From Medakamo hakoo (lineage: Eukaryota > Chlorophyta > Trebouxiophyceae > Coccomyxaceae): a stretch of DNA of 64,000 nucleotides. The stretch lies in contig CP089459.1 of assembly GCA_026636295.1 (NCBI GenBank), positions 744,001-808,000 on the forward strand, written 5' to 3'. The translations under genes were made by a program, and so were the position numbers. The notes under the pieces are model-generated. The model saw nothing but the letters and a program-made list of their open reading frames with translations. It had not been told where the DNA came from and searched no databases. Positions 1 through 10,600 of the stretch are shown here, piece by piece (positions within the stretch are counted from its first letter, which is position 1; every line of letters starts with the position of its first letter).

Positions 1-437
1 GCCGGACGACGCTGGCCGTCGCCCTCCAGTCCCGCGTCTCGGAAGTCCTGCACGTCGACATCCACCCGGCCGCCGTCCTGGGGCGCGGCCTGCTCGTCGA
101 CCACGCCACCGGCGTCGTCATCGGCGAGACGGCCGTCGTCGGCGACTGCGTGTCCCTGCTGCACCACGTCACCCTGGGCGGGTCGGGCACGGGCCGGGGC
201 GTCCGCCACCCGCGCATCGGGGATGGCGTGTTGCTGGGTGCGGGCGTGTGCGTGCTGGGCCCCGTGACGGTCGGCGCCGGGTCCAAGGTCGGCGCGGGGA
301 GCGTGGTGGTCACGGACCTGCCCGCGCACTGCGTCGCGGTCGGCGTCCCCGCCCGCATCGTGCGCACGGACGTGGTGGCCCTGCCGGCGGGCGACATGAA
401 CTTGGTGGACGATTTCATTGAGGACTACCAAATCTAA
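1..437 (+). CDS. SAT: Serine O-acetyltransferase, C-terminal part (5' end outside window)
   Basis: Serine acetyltransferase makes O-acetylserine from serine and acetyl-CoA, the committed step of cysteine synthesis. The reading frame is open from base 3, so the gene starts before the window. The visible 144 residues contain the family signature block DIHPAA, DHATGVVIGETAVVGD and LLHHVTLGG, followed by left-handed beta-helix hexapeptide repeats (IGDGVLLGAG, VGAGSKVGAGSVV). The protein ends DDFIEDYQI; a C-terminal isoleucine is what the SAT tail uses to dock into O-acetylserine(thiol)lyase, so the cysteine synthase complex should form. No intron is seen in this part. The compartment cannot be told without the N-terminus. 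Identification is firm. Confidence 0.95.
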   Translation, partial: RTTLAVALQSRVSEVLHVDIHPAAVLGRGLLVDHATGVVIGETAVVGDCVSLLHHVTLGGSGTGRGVRHPRIGDGVLLGAGVCVLGPVTVGAGSKVGAGSVVVTDLPAHCVAVGVPARIVRTDVVALPAGDMNLVDDFIEDYQI

Positions 438-556
438 GCGCAGGGAGAGAGAGAGAGATGGGGGGAGAGAGGGGATGGCGGATGATGAAGACGGGGTGGA
501 CCTCCCTGAAAATGGGGTGTTGTTGTTGTGTCCGGGTCTGCGGAAGCACACAGAAA

Positions 557-564
557 TATAAATA
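557..564 (+). promoter_or_regulatory. TATA-box candidate of NTRC
   Basis: TATAAATA lies about 55 bases before the NTRC start codon in an otherwise GC-rich 180-bp spacer. It is one of very few AT-rich octamers upstream of a gene in this window. Position fits a core promoter with a short 5' leader. It is inference from sequence only. Confidence 0.45.
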
Positions 565-617
565 ACAGCCGGCTAGCGGCTGCCTCACAGGAAAGGACGC
601 ACTCCTCCCCTCTCCCC

Positions 618-2737
618 ATGCGTGCATCCGCGCCGCGGGCCAGTGCGTCCAGCGCACCGGCCGCCGCGCTGGCCGGCGCGCGCGGTCGGCCTGGGCCCAT
701 GTCCGCGCCGGCTGCGGCGCGCGTCACGCCGCCGCGCTCGCCGCTGTCTCGCCTTGTGCCGCGCACGCAGCTCCACCAACGCTCGGCATCCATTGTCGTA
801 CACGCCCAGGATGAAGGTACGGGGCCTGGGGCATTGAAAGGGCGGGTCAGGCATGCGTGCCAGCGTGCGGGTCGCCCGGCCGACGCGGGCTGTGATTCGC
901 GGCGCCGCGCGCGGCCACACCGCCCATTGCGGTGCGCCGGCCGGCCCGCCCAATGCTGGAGGTTTCCCGCCCTGCAACTACGCCCAGCATTGAGCTGTGC
1001 GGTCCAGCATGGACCTAGTGTCGGCAAACTGTGGTTGCCTGACCGTCCCGCCGTCGCACGGCGTGCGTGTTTTTCTTCCGCTCTATCCTCCAACGCTTGC
1101 CCAACCCCCCCTAAAAATGCCACCCTAAAAAAAAACAAACAACAGCCGGCCGCGACACCCGCCCCGGCACCGAGTCCGTCATCATCGTCGGCTCGGGCCC
1201 GGCGGGCTACACGGCCGCCATCTACGCGGCCCGCGCAGGGCTGAAACCCCTCGTCTTCGAGGGCCTGACCGCCGGCGGCGTGCGCGGCGGCCAGCTCATG
1301 ACGACGACCGAAGTCGAAAACTTCCCGGGCTTCCCGGAGGGCATCGCGGGCCCGGACCTCATGGACCGCATGCGCGCCCAGGCGGAGCGGTGGGGTGCCG
1401 TCCTCCTGACGGAAGACGTGGAGGGCGCGGACATCGGCGGCGGCCCGCCCTTTGTCGTGCGCGGCACGGAAACGGTCGCGCGGTCCCACGCGCTCATCAT
1501 CGCGACGGGCGCGACGGCCAAGCGGCTGGGCCTGCCCTCGGAGCACCGGTTCTGGTCGTCCGGCATTTCCGCCTGCGCCATCTGCGACGGCGCGTCCCCG
1601 CTGTTCAAGGGCGCGGCGGTCGCCGTCGTGGGCGGCGGCGACACGGCTGTGGAAGAAGCCCTGTACCTGACAAAGTACGCGTCGTCCGTCCACCTCCTCG
1701 TCCGGTCGGGCGTCCTGCGCGCCTCGGCAGCCCTGGCCGCCCGTGCCAAGGCCCACCCGCGCGTGACCATCCACTTCCACACGGCGGTGGAGGACGCGGA
1801 GCCGGACGCGCGGGGCGCCGCGATGGGCGGCCTGCGCCTCGTCGACACCCGCTCCGGCGAGCTCCGCCGCCTGCCCGTCCGCGGCCTGTTTTACGGCATC
1901 GGCCACACGCCCAACACGGCCTGGTTGGGCGGGGCGGTGCCCCTGGGCGAGGGCGGGTACGTGGCCACGCTGGAGGGCGGGCCCGCGACCGCGGTCCCCG
2001 GCGTGTTCGCGGCGGGCGACGTCCACGACGCCGAGTGGCGCCAGGCCATCACCGCCGCCGGCGCGGGCTGCAAAGCCGCGTTGGCGGTCGAACGCTACCT
2101 GGCAGGTAAAAACCTGCTGCCGGAGGATGACGGGTCCAGCAGCGTGAGCGAGGGCGAGGAAGAGGAGGAGGGGATGGCGGTCGACGCGCCGGCGACGCCC
2201 GAGCCCGAAGAAGCGGCGGTGGTGGCCGCGTCGGCCGCGCCCTCCGTGTCCGCCTCTCCCGCCGCGGGGCGCACCCGCACCCCTGCCCGCAAGGGCGAAC
2301 CGTCCCGCACGGCGGCAGGCTCCGCGTCCACGCCGTCCACCTCCGCCCCCGCCGCCGCCGCCAACGGGGCCGACGTCGACCTGGACGCGCTGATGCACAA
2401 GGGCCAGATCGCGCTCCGCCGCCTGTACCACGACTCGCCCCGGCCGCTGGTCGTCCTGTACACGGCGCCCACGTGTGGGCCCTGCCGTGCGCTGAAGCCC
2501 ATCCTCGCGGGCGTCGCCCGCGAGTTCGAGCGGGAGATCCACCTCGTCGAAATCGACATCGCGGCCGACCCGGACATCGCGAAAGCGGCGGGCGTCACGG
2601 GCACGCCGACCGTCCAGGTGTTCAAAGACAAGGCCCGCCTGCACTCCGTGCCGGGCGTGAAAGCGAAGAGGGAGTACAGGGCGCTGGTGGAAGGCGTGTT
2701 GAGCGGGGCGGAGGCCCAGCCCGCGGGCAGCGCGTGA
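618..2737 (+). CDS. NTRC: NADPH-dependent thioredoxin reductase C (NTR-Trx fusion), chloroplast
   Basis: Exons 618-816 and 1146-2737 give about 596 residues. NTRC passes NADPH electrons to 2-Cys peroxiredoxins and other stromal targets. Exon 1 is an Arg/Ser/Ala-rich transit peptide ([14 protein letters not shown]...). Exon 2 opens with the FAD motif GSGPAG, then [16 protein letters not shown], the reductase active site CAIC, the NADPH motif [10 protein letters not shown], and the second FAD motif. After an acidic and Ala/Pro-rich linker of about 85 residues comes a thioredoxin domain with active site CGPC, preceded by Thr rather than Trp as usual for NTRC. The protein is longer than the roughly 530-residue Arabidopsis form mainly because of that linker. 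The splice joins in phase 1 (G + CC, Ala). The 329-nt intron contains two perfect small hairpins. The fusion marks an oxygenic phototroph. Confidence 0.95.
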
Positions 2738-3065
2738 GGGGTGTGTTGGGGGGAGAGCGGTGGGGTGGGGGAGCGTCGTGAGAGCGTTGAGGGGGGCGTG
2801 CGGGGAGGGAAAGAGGGGGCGAGAGAGAGAGAGAGAGAGAGATGCGTGACCGTGACTTTAACTCAAAAAACCAACCGAAGCGGTGAAGAGGCCATGAAAA
2901 ACGGGAGAACTGGGTCGAGGAGGGAGAGGGGGCGCCGCGAGGAGGGCGCGCCTCCCCCCTCCCTACACGCACAAACGCAAAAAGAAAAAAGAAAGAGAGA
3001 GAGAAGCGCGCGCGTGCGCCCTCCTTTCTCTTCCTGCACCAGGCGGACCAGCGCACGCTCCAAGC
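2738..3065. other. Intergenic spacer NTRC to RPT5
   Basis: Tandem spacer of 328 bp. It holds a GA dinucleotide run (about 2820-2841) and G/A-rich sequence but no TATA-like motif or further gene that I can support. It must include the NTRC 3' end and the RPT5 promoter. Confidence 0.6.
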
Positions 3066-4797
3066 ATGGACATCGAGGCCGAAGTCTTTGGCGGCGGCGC
3101 GGCGGCGGCTGCCGACGGCGCTGCCCCCTCCACGACCGCGCCTGCGGACGACGGCCTCCCGCCCGAGTTTGCGGCCATGTCCGCCGACGACATCGCCCGC
3201 CGCACCCGGCTGCTGGACACGGAGGTCCGCGTCCTGCGGGATGAGGCGACGCGCCTGGGCCTGGAGCAGGCCAACCTGGTGGAGCGGGTGCGTTTTTTTT
3301 TTTTGGTTGGGCATTCGTTTTCGCGGCGGCGCGCAATGGGAAAGGGCCTGCGCGTTGTGGTGGGTCTCGGCACCGCATTCAGGCACCCGCGCCCCTCGTT
3401 CTCGTCTACACGCGCACGAAGACCGCGTCCTGCTCGCCCCACAGGAGGCGCGGGAAGCGAGATGGAGGAGGGGAAGAACGCCCGGCGTCGCGTCCTTGTC
3501 GCAGGGCGTTTCTGTGCGCCGTGGTGTCCCTCTCGCTCACACGCTCGCCCCGCTCCCGCACCACCCTTTCGCCCACCCAGGTCAAGGAGAACAAGGAGAA
3601 GATCAAGCTGAACAACCAACTGCCGTACCTGGTGGGCAACATCGTCGAGGTGCGTTGTTGCGCCGGCGGAGACGGACCGATCGCTCGCCTCACTCCCGAC
3701 CCGACCATCATCACCCCTCCATTCCCATCCCCGTCCTCTCCCACACACACGAACACGTGCAGGTCCTGGACCTGGGCCCGGACGACGACGAGGAAGACGG
3801 CGCGGCCGCCGACGCGGACGCCCAACGGTCCGGCAAAGCCGTCGTCCTGAAAACATCGACGCGCCAGACCGTCTTCCTGCCCGTCCCGGGCCTCGTCGAC
3901 GTCGCGACGCTCAAGCCCGGCGACCTGGTCGGCTGCAACAAGGACTCCTACCTCGTCCTGGACACCCTGCCCGCCGAGTACGACGCCCGTGTCAAAGCCA
4001 TGGAAGTCGACGAGAAACCGACGGAAGACTACTCCGACGTCGGCGGCCTGGACAAGCAGATTCAGGAGCTGGTGGAGGCGGTCGTGTTGCCGGTGACCCA
4101 CCGCGACCGCTTCAAAAACCTGGGCATCAAGCCGCCCAAGGGCGTCCTGCTGTACGGCCCGCCGGGGACGGGCAAAACGCTCATCGCCCGCGCCTGCGCC
4201 GCCCAAACCGACGCCACCTTCCTGAAGCTGGCGGGTCCGCAGCTCGTCCAAATGTTCATCGGCGACGGCGCCAAGCTCGTGCGCGACGCCTTCGCCCTGG
4301 CCAAGGAAAAGGCGCCGTGCATCATTTTCATCGACGAGATTGACGCCATCGGCACCAAGCGCTTCGACTCCGAGCTGTCGGGCGACCGGGAGGTGCAGCG
4401 CACCATGCTGGAACTGCTCAACCAGCTCGACGGCTTCGCGTCGGACGACCGCGTCAAGGTCATCGCCGCGACCAACCGCCCCGACACGCTGGACCCGGCC
4501 CTGATGCGGTCCGGCCGGCTGGACCGCAAGATCGAGTTCCCGCACCCGGACGAGGCCGCGCGCGCCAAGATCCTGGCCATCCACGCCCGGCGCATGTCCC
4601 TGGCGGGCGACATCAACTTCGACGAGCTGGCGCGCTGCACCGACGACTTCAACGCGGCCCAGCTGAAGGCGGTGTGCGTGGAGGCGGGCATGCTGGCCCT
4701 GCGCCGGGACGGGTTGACGGTCAGCCACGAAGACTTTGCGGAGGGCGTGGTCGCGGTCCAGGCCAAGAAAAAGGCCAACCTGAATTACTACGCCTGA
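3066..4797 (+). CDS. RPT5: 26S proteasome regulatory AAA-ATPase subunit RPT5 (6A)
   Basis: Exons 3066-3287, 3581-3649 and 3763-4797 give 441 residues, close to the family length of about 430-440. RPT5 is one of six ATPases in the ring that unfolds ubiquitinated proteins into the 20S core. Order seen: N-terminal coiled coil, OB region ([17 protein letters not shown]), Walker A GPPGTGKT, Walker [15 protein letters not shown]/arginine-finger block [12 protein letters not shown], and C-terminal LNYYA. The last three residues satisfy the HbYX motif that opens the 20S gate. Both introns start GTGCGT, the first followed at once by a T-run; both joins are phase 0 and match the conserved sequence exactly (VKENKEKIK...NIVE). 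Start chosen at the first ATG of exon 1, just upstream of a conserved acidic N-terminus. Confidence 0.97.
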
Positions 4798-5025
4798 CTG
4801 GGGGTGGAGCATGGATGGAGAGCAAAGAAAAAAACACAGATTTCCCCCGGCTTTTGAGGCACACCGGCGTTTTCTTCTCCTCGACCCTTGGGATTCTGTC
4901 TCACACACGCACCCTCCAAAAAAGAAAAAAAAACGCTCACTCTCCGTCCCGCCCACGCCTGAGAAAAAAACCATGCAACGCGCTCTCTCTTCTCCACCCC
5001 CTCTCCCCCCTCCCCGCGCTTGTCT

Positions 5026-7329
5026 TCAATCCTCTTCATCCCCGGCCGGCTCCACGCGGATCAGGTCGTCGATGCGCAGGATCGTGATCGCCGCCTCCGT
5101 CGCAAACCGCAAAATCGCCACCTTGGCCGCGGACGGCTCCAGGACGCCGGCGGCGACGTTGTCGCGCACGCCCGCACCCGGCCCGCTCCCCGGCCGCGCG
5201 CCCGGGTCGGACAGGTCCAGGCCGGTGCGCGCCCGGCCCGCCGCGCCCTTTGACGTGGACGCGTCTTCACCATCCGCCGCCGCGGCCTGCGCCGCGTAGT
5301 GGTGCGCGCGCAGCTTGGCGACCGCGTCGGCCGCGTCGCGCGCCGCGTTGACGGCCAGCGCCTTGGGCACTGCCAGCACCGCGTCCGCAAACTCGGCGAT
5401 GGCCAGCTGTTCGCGGGAGCCCAGCGTGGCGGCGTACCCCTCCAGGGCCACGGACACGGCGGCTTCGGCCGCGCCGCCGCCCGGGACGACGGACCCCGAC
5501 TCCAGCACCCGGCGCACCGCGCACAGCGCGTCGTGCACGGCGCGCTCCATTTCGTCGAGGAGGAAGTCGTTGGCGCCGCGCAGGAGGATGGTCGCGCCGC
5601 CGGACGGGGTGGGGCCGGTGGAGGTGGCCAGGCTGGCGGCGTCGGCCGTGGAGGCGGCGTCGCCGTCGGCGGGCGGGGCGGCAGCGCCACCGCCGGGCGC
5701 GGCGCCGGCGCCGGCGCCCCCACCCCCGCCACCACCGCGCACGACCAGCACGTCGTCGCCCGCAATGCACTCCTCCACGACTTCGACCGCGGTCCCCAAA
5801 CACGCCGCGTCAAAGCCTTCGCCCGCCTCCTCATCCGCCAGGGACGTCACCAGCGTCGCGCCCGTCGCCCGGGCCACGCGCCGCAAGTCGTCTTTGGGCA
5901 CGCGGCGGACGGCCACGGCGCCGGCCTCGACAAAGTACTTGAGGCACAGGTCGTCGATGCCCTTGGTCGTCAGGACGACGTTGGCGCCGGCGTCCAGAAT
6001 GGCTTGGACGCGTTCGCGGGCGATGTCGGCTTCCCGCGCGCGGATGGCGGCGAGCTCCGCCGGGTCGGAGACGAGGACCTGGACGCCCAGGTGCAGGCGC
6101 GCTTTCTGCAGGTTGAAGTCGATGCACGCCACCCGCGCGGGCGACACGCGCGTCGGCATGCCCGCCGCCGCTTTGCCCATGTTGAGCGCGACGCCACGGA
6201 TCAAACGGGAGTCGGCCATGGAGCCGCCGGGCGCCTTCAAGATGGCGACGCCCTTGATGGGGTAGCGCGCGGGCGCGCCCGGCACCAGGCCGGGCTGCTT
6301 GACGGCCAGGACCGCGTCCACGACCAGGCGCGCGAAGTGGTCCGGGTCGGAGCCGATGACTTTGGAGGCCATGGACGTGCGGGCGACGGCGGCGAGCGTG
6401 TCCGGGCCCAGCTCCGAGACGGGGATGGCGAGGCGGTCGGTGATGAAGCGGGTGGCCTGGGGTGGGGGTGGTTGGAGTGTTTTTTTTTGGGGGGGGGGGG
6501 GGGGGGGGGGTCGTCAGGAAGCAGAGCGTGTGAAGGTGCGGCACCAAGTGCCACACGGTTGTGCGTGCACTCCTGCCCCTGGCAAGCAAAACAAAAAAAA
6601 GAGAGAGAACACCACCGCGCACCTCCCGCATGGCCAGCCGGTACCCGGCAATGACGCTCGTGGGGTGGACCTTGTGCCGCACCAGCTCCGCCGCCCGGCG
6701 CAGCAGCTCGGCCGCCACGATGACGACGGACGTGGTGCCGTCGCCGACTTCCTCGTCCTGGAGTTCGGCCAGGTCGACCAGGATCTGTTGCGTGGGGGTT
6801 GAGTGTGCGCGCCGTGAGTGACATGGGACGGGAGCAGGGGGAGAGGGGAGGTCGGGCGGGCGCGCACCCGTTGCTCTTCCGCCGCACGAATGGCGCCGCG
6901 CACCTTGGCCGCCGGGTGCTCCACCTCCAGCAGCTTCAGGATGGTGGCCCCATCGTTGGTGATGGTCACGTCCCCGATATCGTCGACGAGCATCTGATGC
7001 GTGGGTGAACGAGGCGGTTTTGTGAGCGCGGCGGGCGGGAGAAGGAGGAGACGCAAGCAGGGCCGATCGCTAGGCGAAAACTCCAATGCCTGGACGAAAG
7101 AAGACGCCCCGCCGCGGAGGAGAAAAAGGCGGCCGCCCGCGCTCCCGTCATCCCTGGCCCAACCCTGAGCGTGGCCGCCTCCCAGGCAACGCCTCACCTT
7201 GTCCAGGCCGACGGGCCCCAGACTCGATTTCACGATGTTTGCGAGCGCGGCCACGGCCGTCACGTTTTGGGTGCGGACGTCCGCGCCCGTGGTGCGCTCG
7301 CCCTGGACCAGGGACTGGAGGGCGGCCAT
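5026..7329 (-). CDS. CCT1: TCP-1/CCT chaperonin subunit alpha
   Basis: Exons, in gene order: 7329-7198, 6993-6904, 6784-6623 and 6456-5026, about 604 residues (family about 545). CCT1 is one of eight subunits of the cytosolic chaperonin that folds actin, tubulin and other proteins. Seen: SLGPVGLDK, the nucleotide loop NDGATILKLL, GDGTTS, the alpha-specific stretch HPTSVIAGYRLAMRE, GGTTILLRGAND-like hinge sequence (ILLRGANDF), and ATEAAITILRIDDLI at the end. All joins are phase 0. Extra length is mostly a Gly/Ala-rich insert of about 50 residues just before the conserved ILLRGAND strand. Intron 3 (6457-6622) contains a 22-base C-run on the coding strand. Shares a 313-bp divergent promoter with the flippase gene; its 3' end converges on RPT5. 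Confidence 0.95.
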
Positions 7330-7642
7330 TGTGTTGGGGATGTGCGTGTGTGGGCCGTGTTTCAGCAAGCCCGCTCTCTCAGCCTCTCCACCACGTCCGG
7401 ACGACAGAGAAAAGGGGAGTGAGAGTGGGGGGTGAGCGCGAGCGCGCTCACCCCCCACTCTTCCCTCTCTCGCTCGCTCGCGGCGCGCGCGGCGCGCCAT
7501 CAACAAAACAAAGCCGCGGGACCGCCGCGGGCGGTCTCCCTTTCGCCGGCAGGCAGGCGCTCCTGTCCCCCGTCCATCCTCTGCTCGCAAGGGATCAAAG
7601 ACACAGCCTGGGCGCCGACCCCGTGTTTCTGGTTTTGCAAAG
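7330..7642. promoter_or_regulatory. Divergent promoter region CCT1 / P4-ATPase
   Basis: The 313 bp between two outward-facing start codons must hold both promoters. No TATA box was seen. It contains a perfect 19-bp inverted repeat with a 2-nt spacer (separate entry) and G/C homopolymer-rich sequence. Confidence 0.6.
7422..7461. repeat. Perfect 19-bp inverted repeat in the divergent promoter
   Basis: Left arm 7422-7440 and right arm 7443-7461 are exact reverse complements separated by AG. The arms read from AGAGTGGGGGG at the base to GCGCG at the tip. As RNA or single-stranded DNA this would be a very stable hairpin. Confidence 0.9.
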
Positions 7643-10600
7643 ATGGGCGGTGGCGACGAAACCGCACCATCGGCGTCGTCTCCCTCGCCGGGACGGCCCC
7701 CCCTCCGGCCGGGAGAGCCTGACCCATCCTCGTCCAGTACCCCACGCCGTGCCCGCCCCGACTGGGCAACGCCCGGCCGGTCGCCCGGTTCGGACAGCGG
7801 GTCGCGCAACACTGGAGCGGCGGCGCGCTCGTCGCGCTCGGGCCGCGGCGCCGCGGGCGCGTCGCCCACCTCCTCCTCCGCCACGTCCGCGTCGGTCATG
7901 GACCGGGTGTCGGAGCAGTGGCGCAAAGCGACTGCCACCCTGGTGAGTGAGGCGTGCATGGAGTGGGGAGAGGCCTTTCCTTTTTTCATTGCTCGCGGCG
8001 CGGCGCGGCGCTCCCCCCCCCTCCCCCGTCTCGGCGCTGCTCCCCTCGTGCCTGGATGGGGACGGGACGGCCGAAGCTCACGCCCCCCTCCCACGCCCTC
8101 AACACACCAGGCCGCCACCCCCGCCGCCCTGCGCAAGTCGGCCAGCGACCTCAAAGCCCTGGTCGCGGGGCCGGGCGACGCGTCGGCCTCCGGGCGGCGG
8201 GACGCCAACCCCATCGCGCTCGCCGCGGCCGCGGCCGCCCGGATGCGGCGCCAGACGCTGACGGCGGAGGAGGTGGAAGCCATCATGGGCGTGGCGGGTG
8301 GGGGCGGTGGCGGTGGAGACGGCGGCGGTGGCGGGGCTGGTGGGCCGCCGCCGCCGCCCGCGCCGGGGAAAAAGCTGCGCCGGCGGCCGCGCGGCGGGTC
8401 GGGCCGCGCCGGCCACGGCCACGGCCCGCCGCCCTCGCGCGTCGTCCTCCTCGGCCCGGGCGCCCGGCTGCCGCCCGCCGTCTCCAACGCGGTGCGAACG
8501 GCCAAGTACAACCCCGTCACCTTCCTGCCCCGCTTCCTGTTCGAGATGTTCTCCCGGGCGGCGTACCTGTACTTCCTGCTCCAGGCCATCCTGTCCTGGA
8601 TCTCCGTCGTGTCGCCATTTGGCGGGACGGGGTCGACGCTCGCGCTGGCCTTCGTCCTGGCCGTCGCCGCGGTCAAGGCCCTGGTCGAAGACGCCAAGCG
8701 CCACGCCCAGGACCGGGCCACCAACGCGTCCGTGGCGCACTTGGTCGAACCGGACGGCAGCGTGCGCGACATCCCGTGGCGGGACGTGCGGGTCGGACAG
8801 GTGAGGGTGGCGCGGCGGGACTGGGGGGTGGGGGGCGGGGGTGGGTGGTGCGGGTGTGGGGGGCCGCCGCCTTGCCCGCCTGTCCCCGCCTGTCTCTCAG
8901 AGCGCCACGCCCCACCTCCCAACCGCAGATCCTGCGCGTCAACGACGACGAGCTCTTCCCCGCCGACCTGGCCTGCCTCTATTCCGGCCTGCACGACAAC
9001 GTGTGCTTCATCAAGACCACCAACCTGGATGGAGAGAACAACCTCAAAATCCGGCGCCCGGTCGACTTGCGGGACGACGCGCCCGCGTCCGAAGCGGAGG
9101 CGCTGGGCCTGGCCGGCGTCCTGACGTACGAGGCGCCGTGCGCCAACCTGCACCACTTCAAGGGGCGCCTGCGCCTGGACGGCACGCTGGCCGCGCCGCC
9201 CCCACCACCTCCGCGACTGGCCGGCTCGCCCGGCGGCGCGTCGGCCGCCGACGACGCCCTGTCCGCCTCCATCCCGGCCACGCCCGCCGCGGCCGCTGCC
9301 GCCGCCGCCGCCGCGCCGACGCCCGCCTCCCGCACCGTGCCCGTGACGATCAACGAGGTCCTGTTGCGCGGGTGCCTGCTGAAAAACACGGGCCACATTT
9401 TGGGTGTCGTCCTCTACACCGGCCCCGAAACGCGCATCCAGCAAAACGCGGCCGCGACGCCCAGCAAGATGGGTTCCTTCGACGCCTTCCTCAACTTCCA
9501 GATCGCCTTTGTCATGGCGCTCCAGCTGGCCATGTGCGTGGGCTGTGCGGCCGCGGGCGCGGCGTGGCGGTCCACGCGCGGCGCGGCGCGCCCGCACCTG
9601 GCGTTTGGCTCGCCCACGGAAGGCAACCCGGCCTCCCCGCTCGCGTACTTCGGCATCCTCCTCGTCACCTACTGGATCCTGTACTCGTACCTGGTGCCCA
9701 TCTCCCTCTTCGTCACCCTGGAAATCGTCAAGTTCTGGCAAGGGTTCCTGTACATCAACTGGGATGAGGAGATGGTCGACCCGGGCACGGGCGACGGCGC
9801 GCTCGCGCGCAACACGGGCTTGAACGAGGACCTGGGCAAGGTCGAGTACGTGTTTTCGGACAAGACCGGCACGCTGACGGCCAATGAGATGGCGGTGCGG
9901 TGCGTGGCGGCGGGCGGGCGCACGTACGGCGACCCGGCGTTCCGCATCGAGGACTGGGGCGAGGCGGCGGCGACAGTAGGCGGCGGCGATGGGGGCGAGG
10001 GTGAAGGCGTGCCCCACGCCCCGCGCTCGCCCGCCACCCTGCCCGACCCGGCCGCCTGCGCCAGGGCCTGGGACGCGGGCGCGGCTGCTGGCATCGCTGC
10101 CCTGACGGCCCGGCGCGACGAGTGGGCGGCCCTGGTCCGCGGCGGCGGGTCCAAAGCGCCCGGCGGTGGTGGCGGCGGCGGCGGCGGCGGGCGCGGGCCA
10201 CGCTCGCCGCGCCCGTCGTCGCGCGACGGCGGCGGCAGCGGCCCGTCTTCCGCCTCCGACCCGGTCGCTGTCGGCACGGCCCTGGCCGACCTGTGGGTTG
10301 CTGTGTGCGTGTGCCACTCCCTGATCGTGGAACACCCGGAGGACGGCGACGACGAGGGTGTGGGCGGTGGCAAGGGCGCGAGCGCGCCCACCACGCCCGC
10401 GCGCGCCGCCCCTGCCACCCCTCGCTCCCCGCCGCGCTCGCCCCGCTCCCCGCGTTCCCTGCCACCCCTCCCCACTACACCGGGCGTCTACCAGGGCCCC
10501 TCCCCCGACGAAGTCGCCCTGGTGGAAGCCGCGCGCGCGCTGGGCTATGAATTCGTCGGCCGGTGCGCGGGTGGCGTCCGGCTCAACCTGCAGGGCGTCG

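Noticed and set aside
434-2644. A 736-codon minus-strand open frame opposite NTRC
   Set aside because: No homology pattern; it mirrors the third-position GC of the NTRC exons and crosses its intron.
1-2737. Bacterial contamination or horizontal transfer for SAT, NTRC and similar enzyme genes
   Set aside because: NTRC has a transit peptide exon and a spliceosomal intron; composition equals that of clearly eukaryotic neighbours.
2818-2841. GA dinucleotide run as a functional repeat
   Set aside because: Short GA/CT microsatellites occur at many gene ends here and show no further structure.
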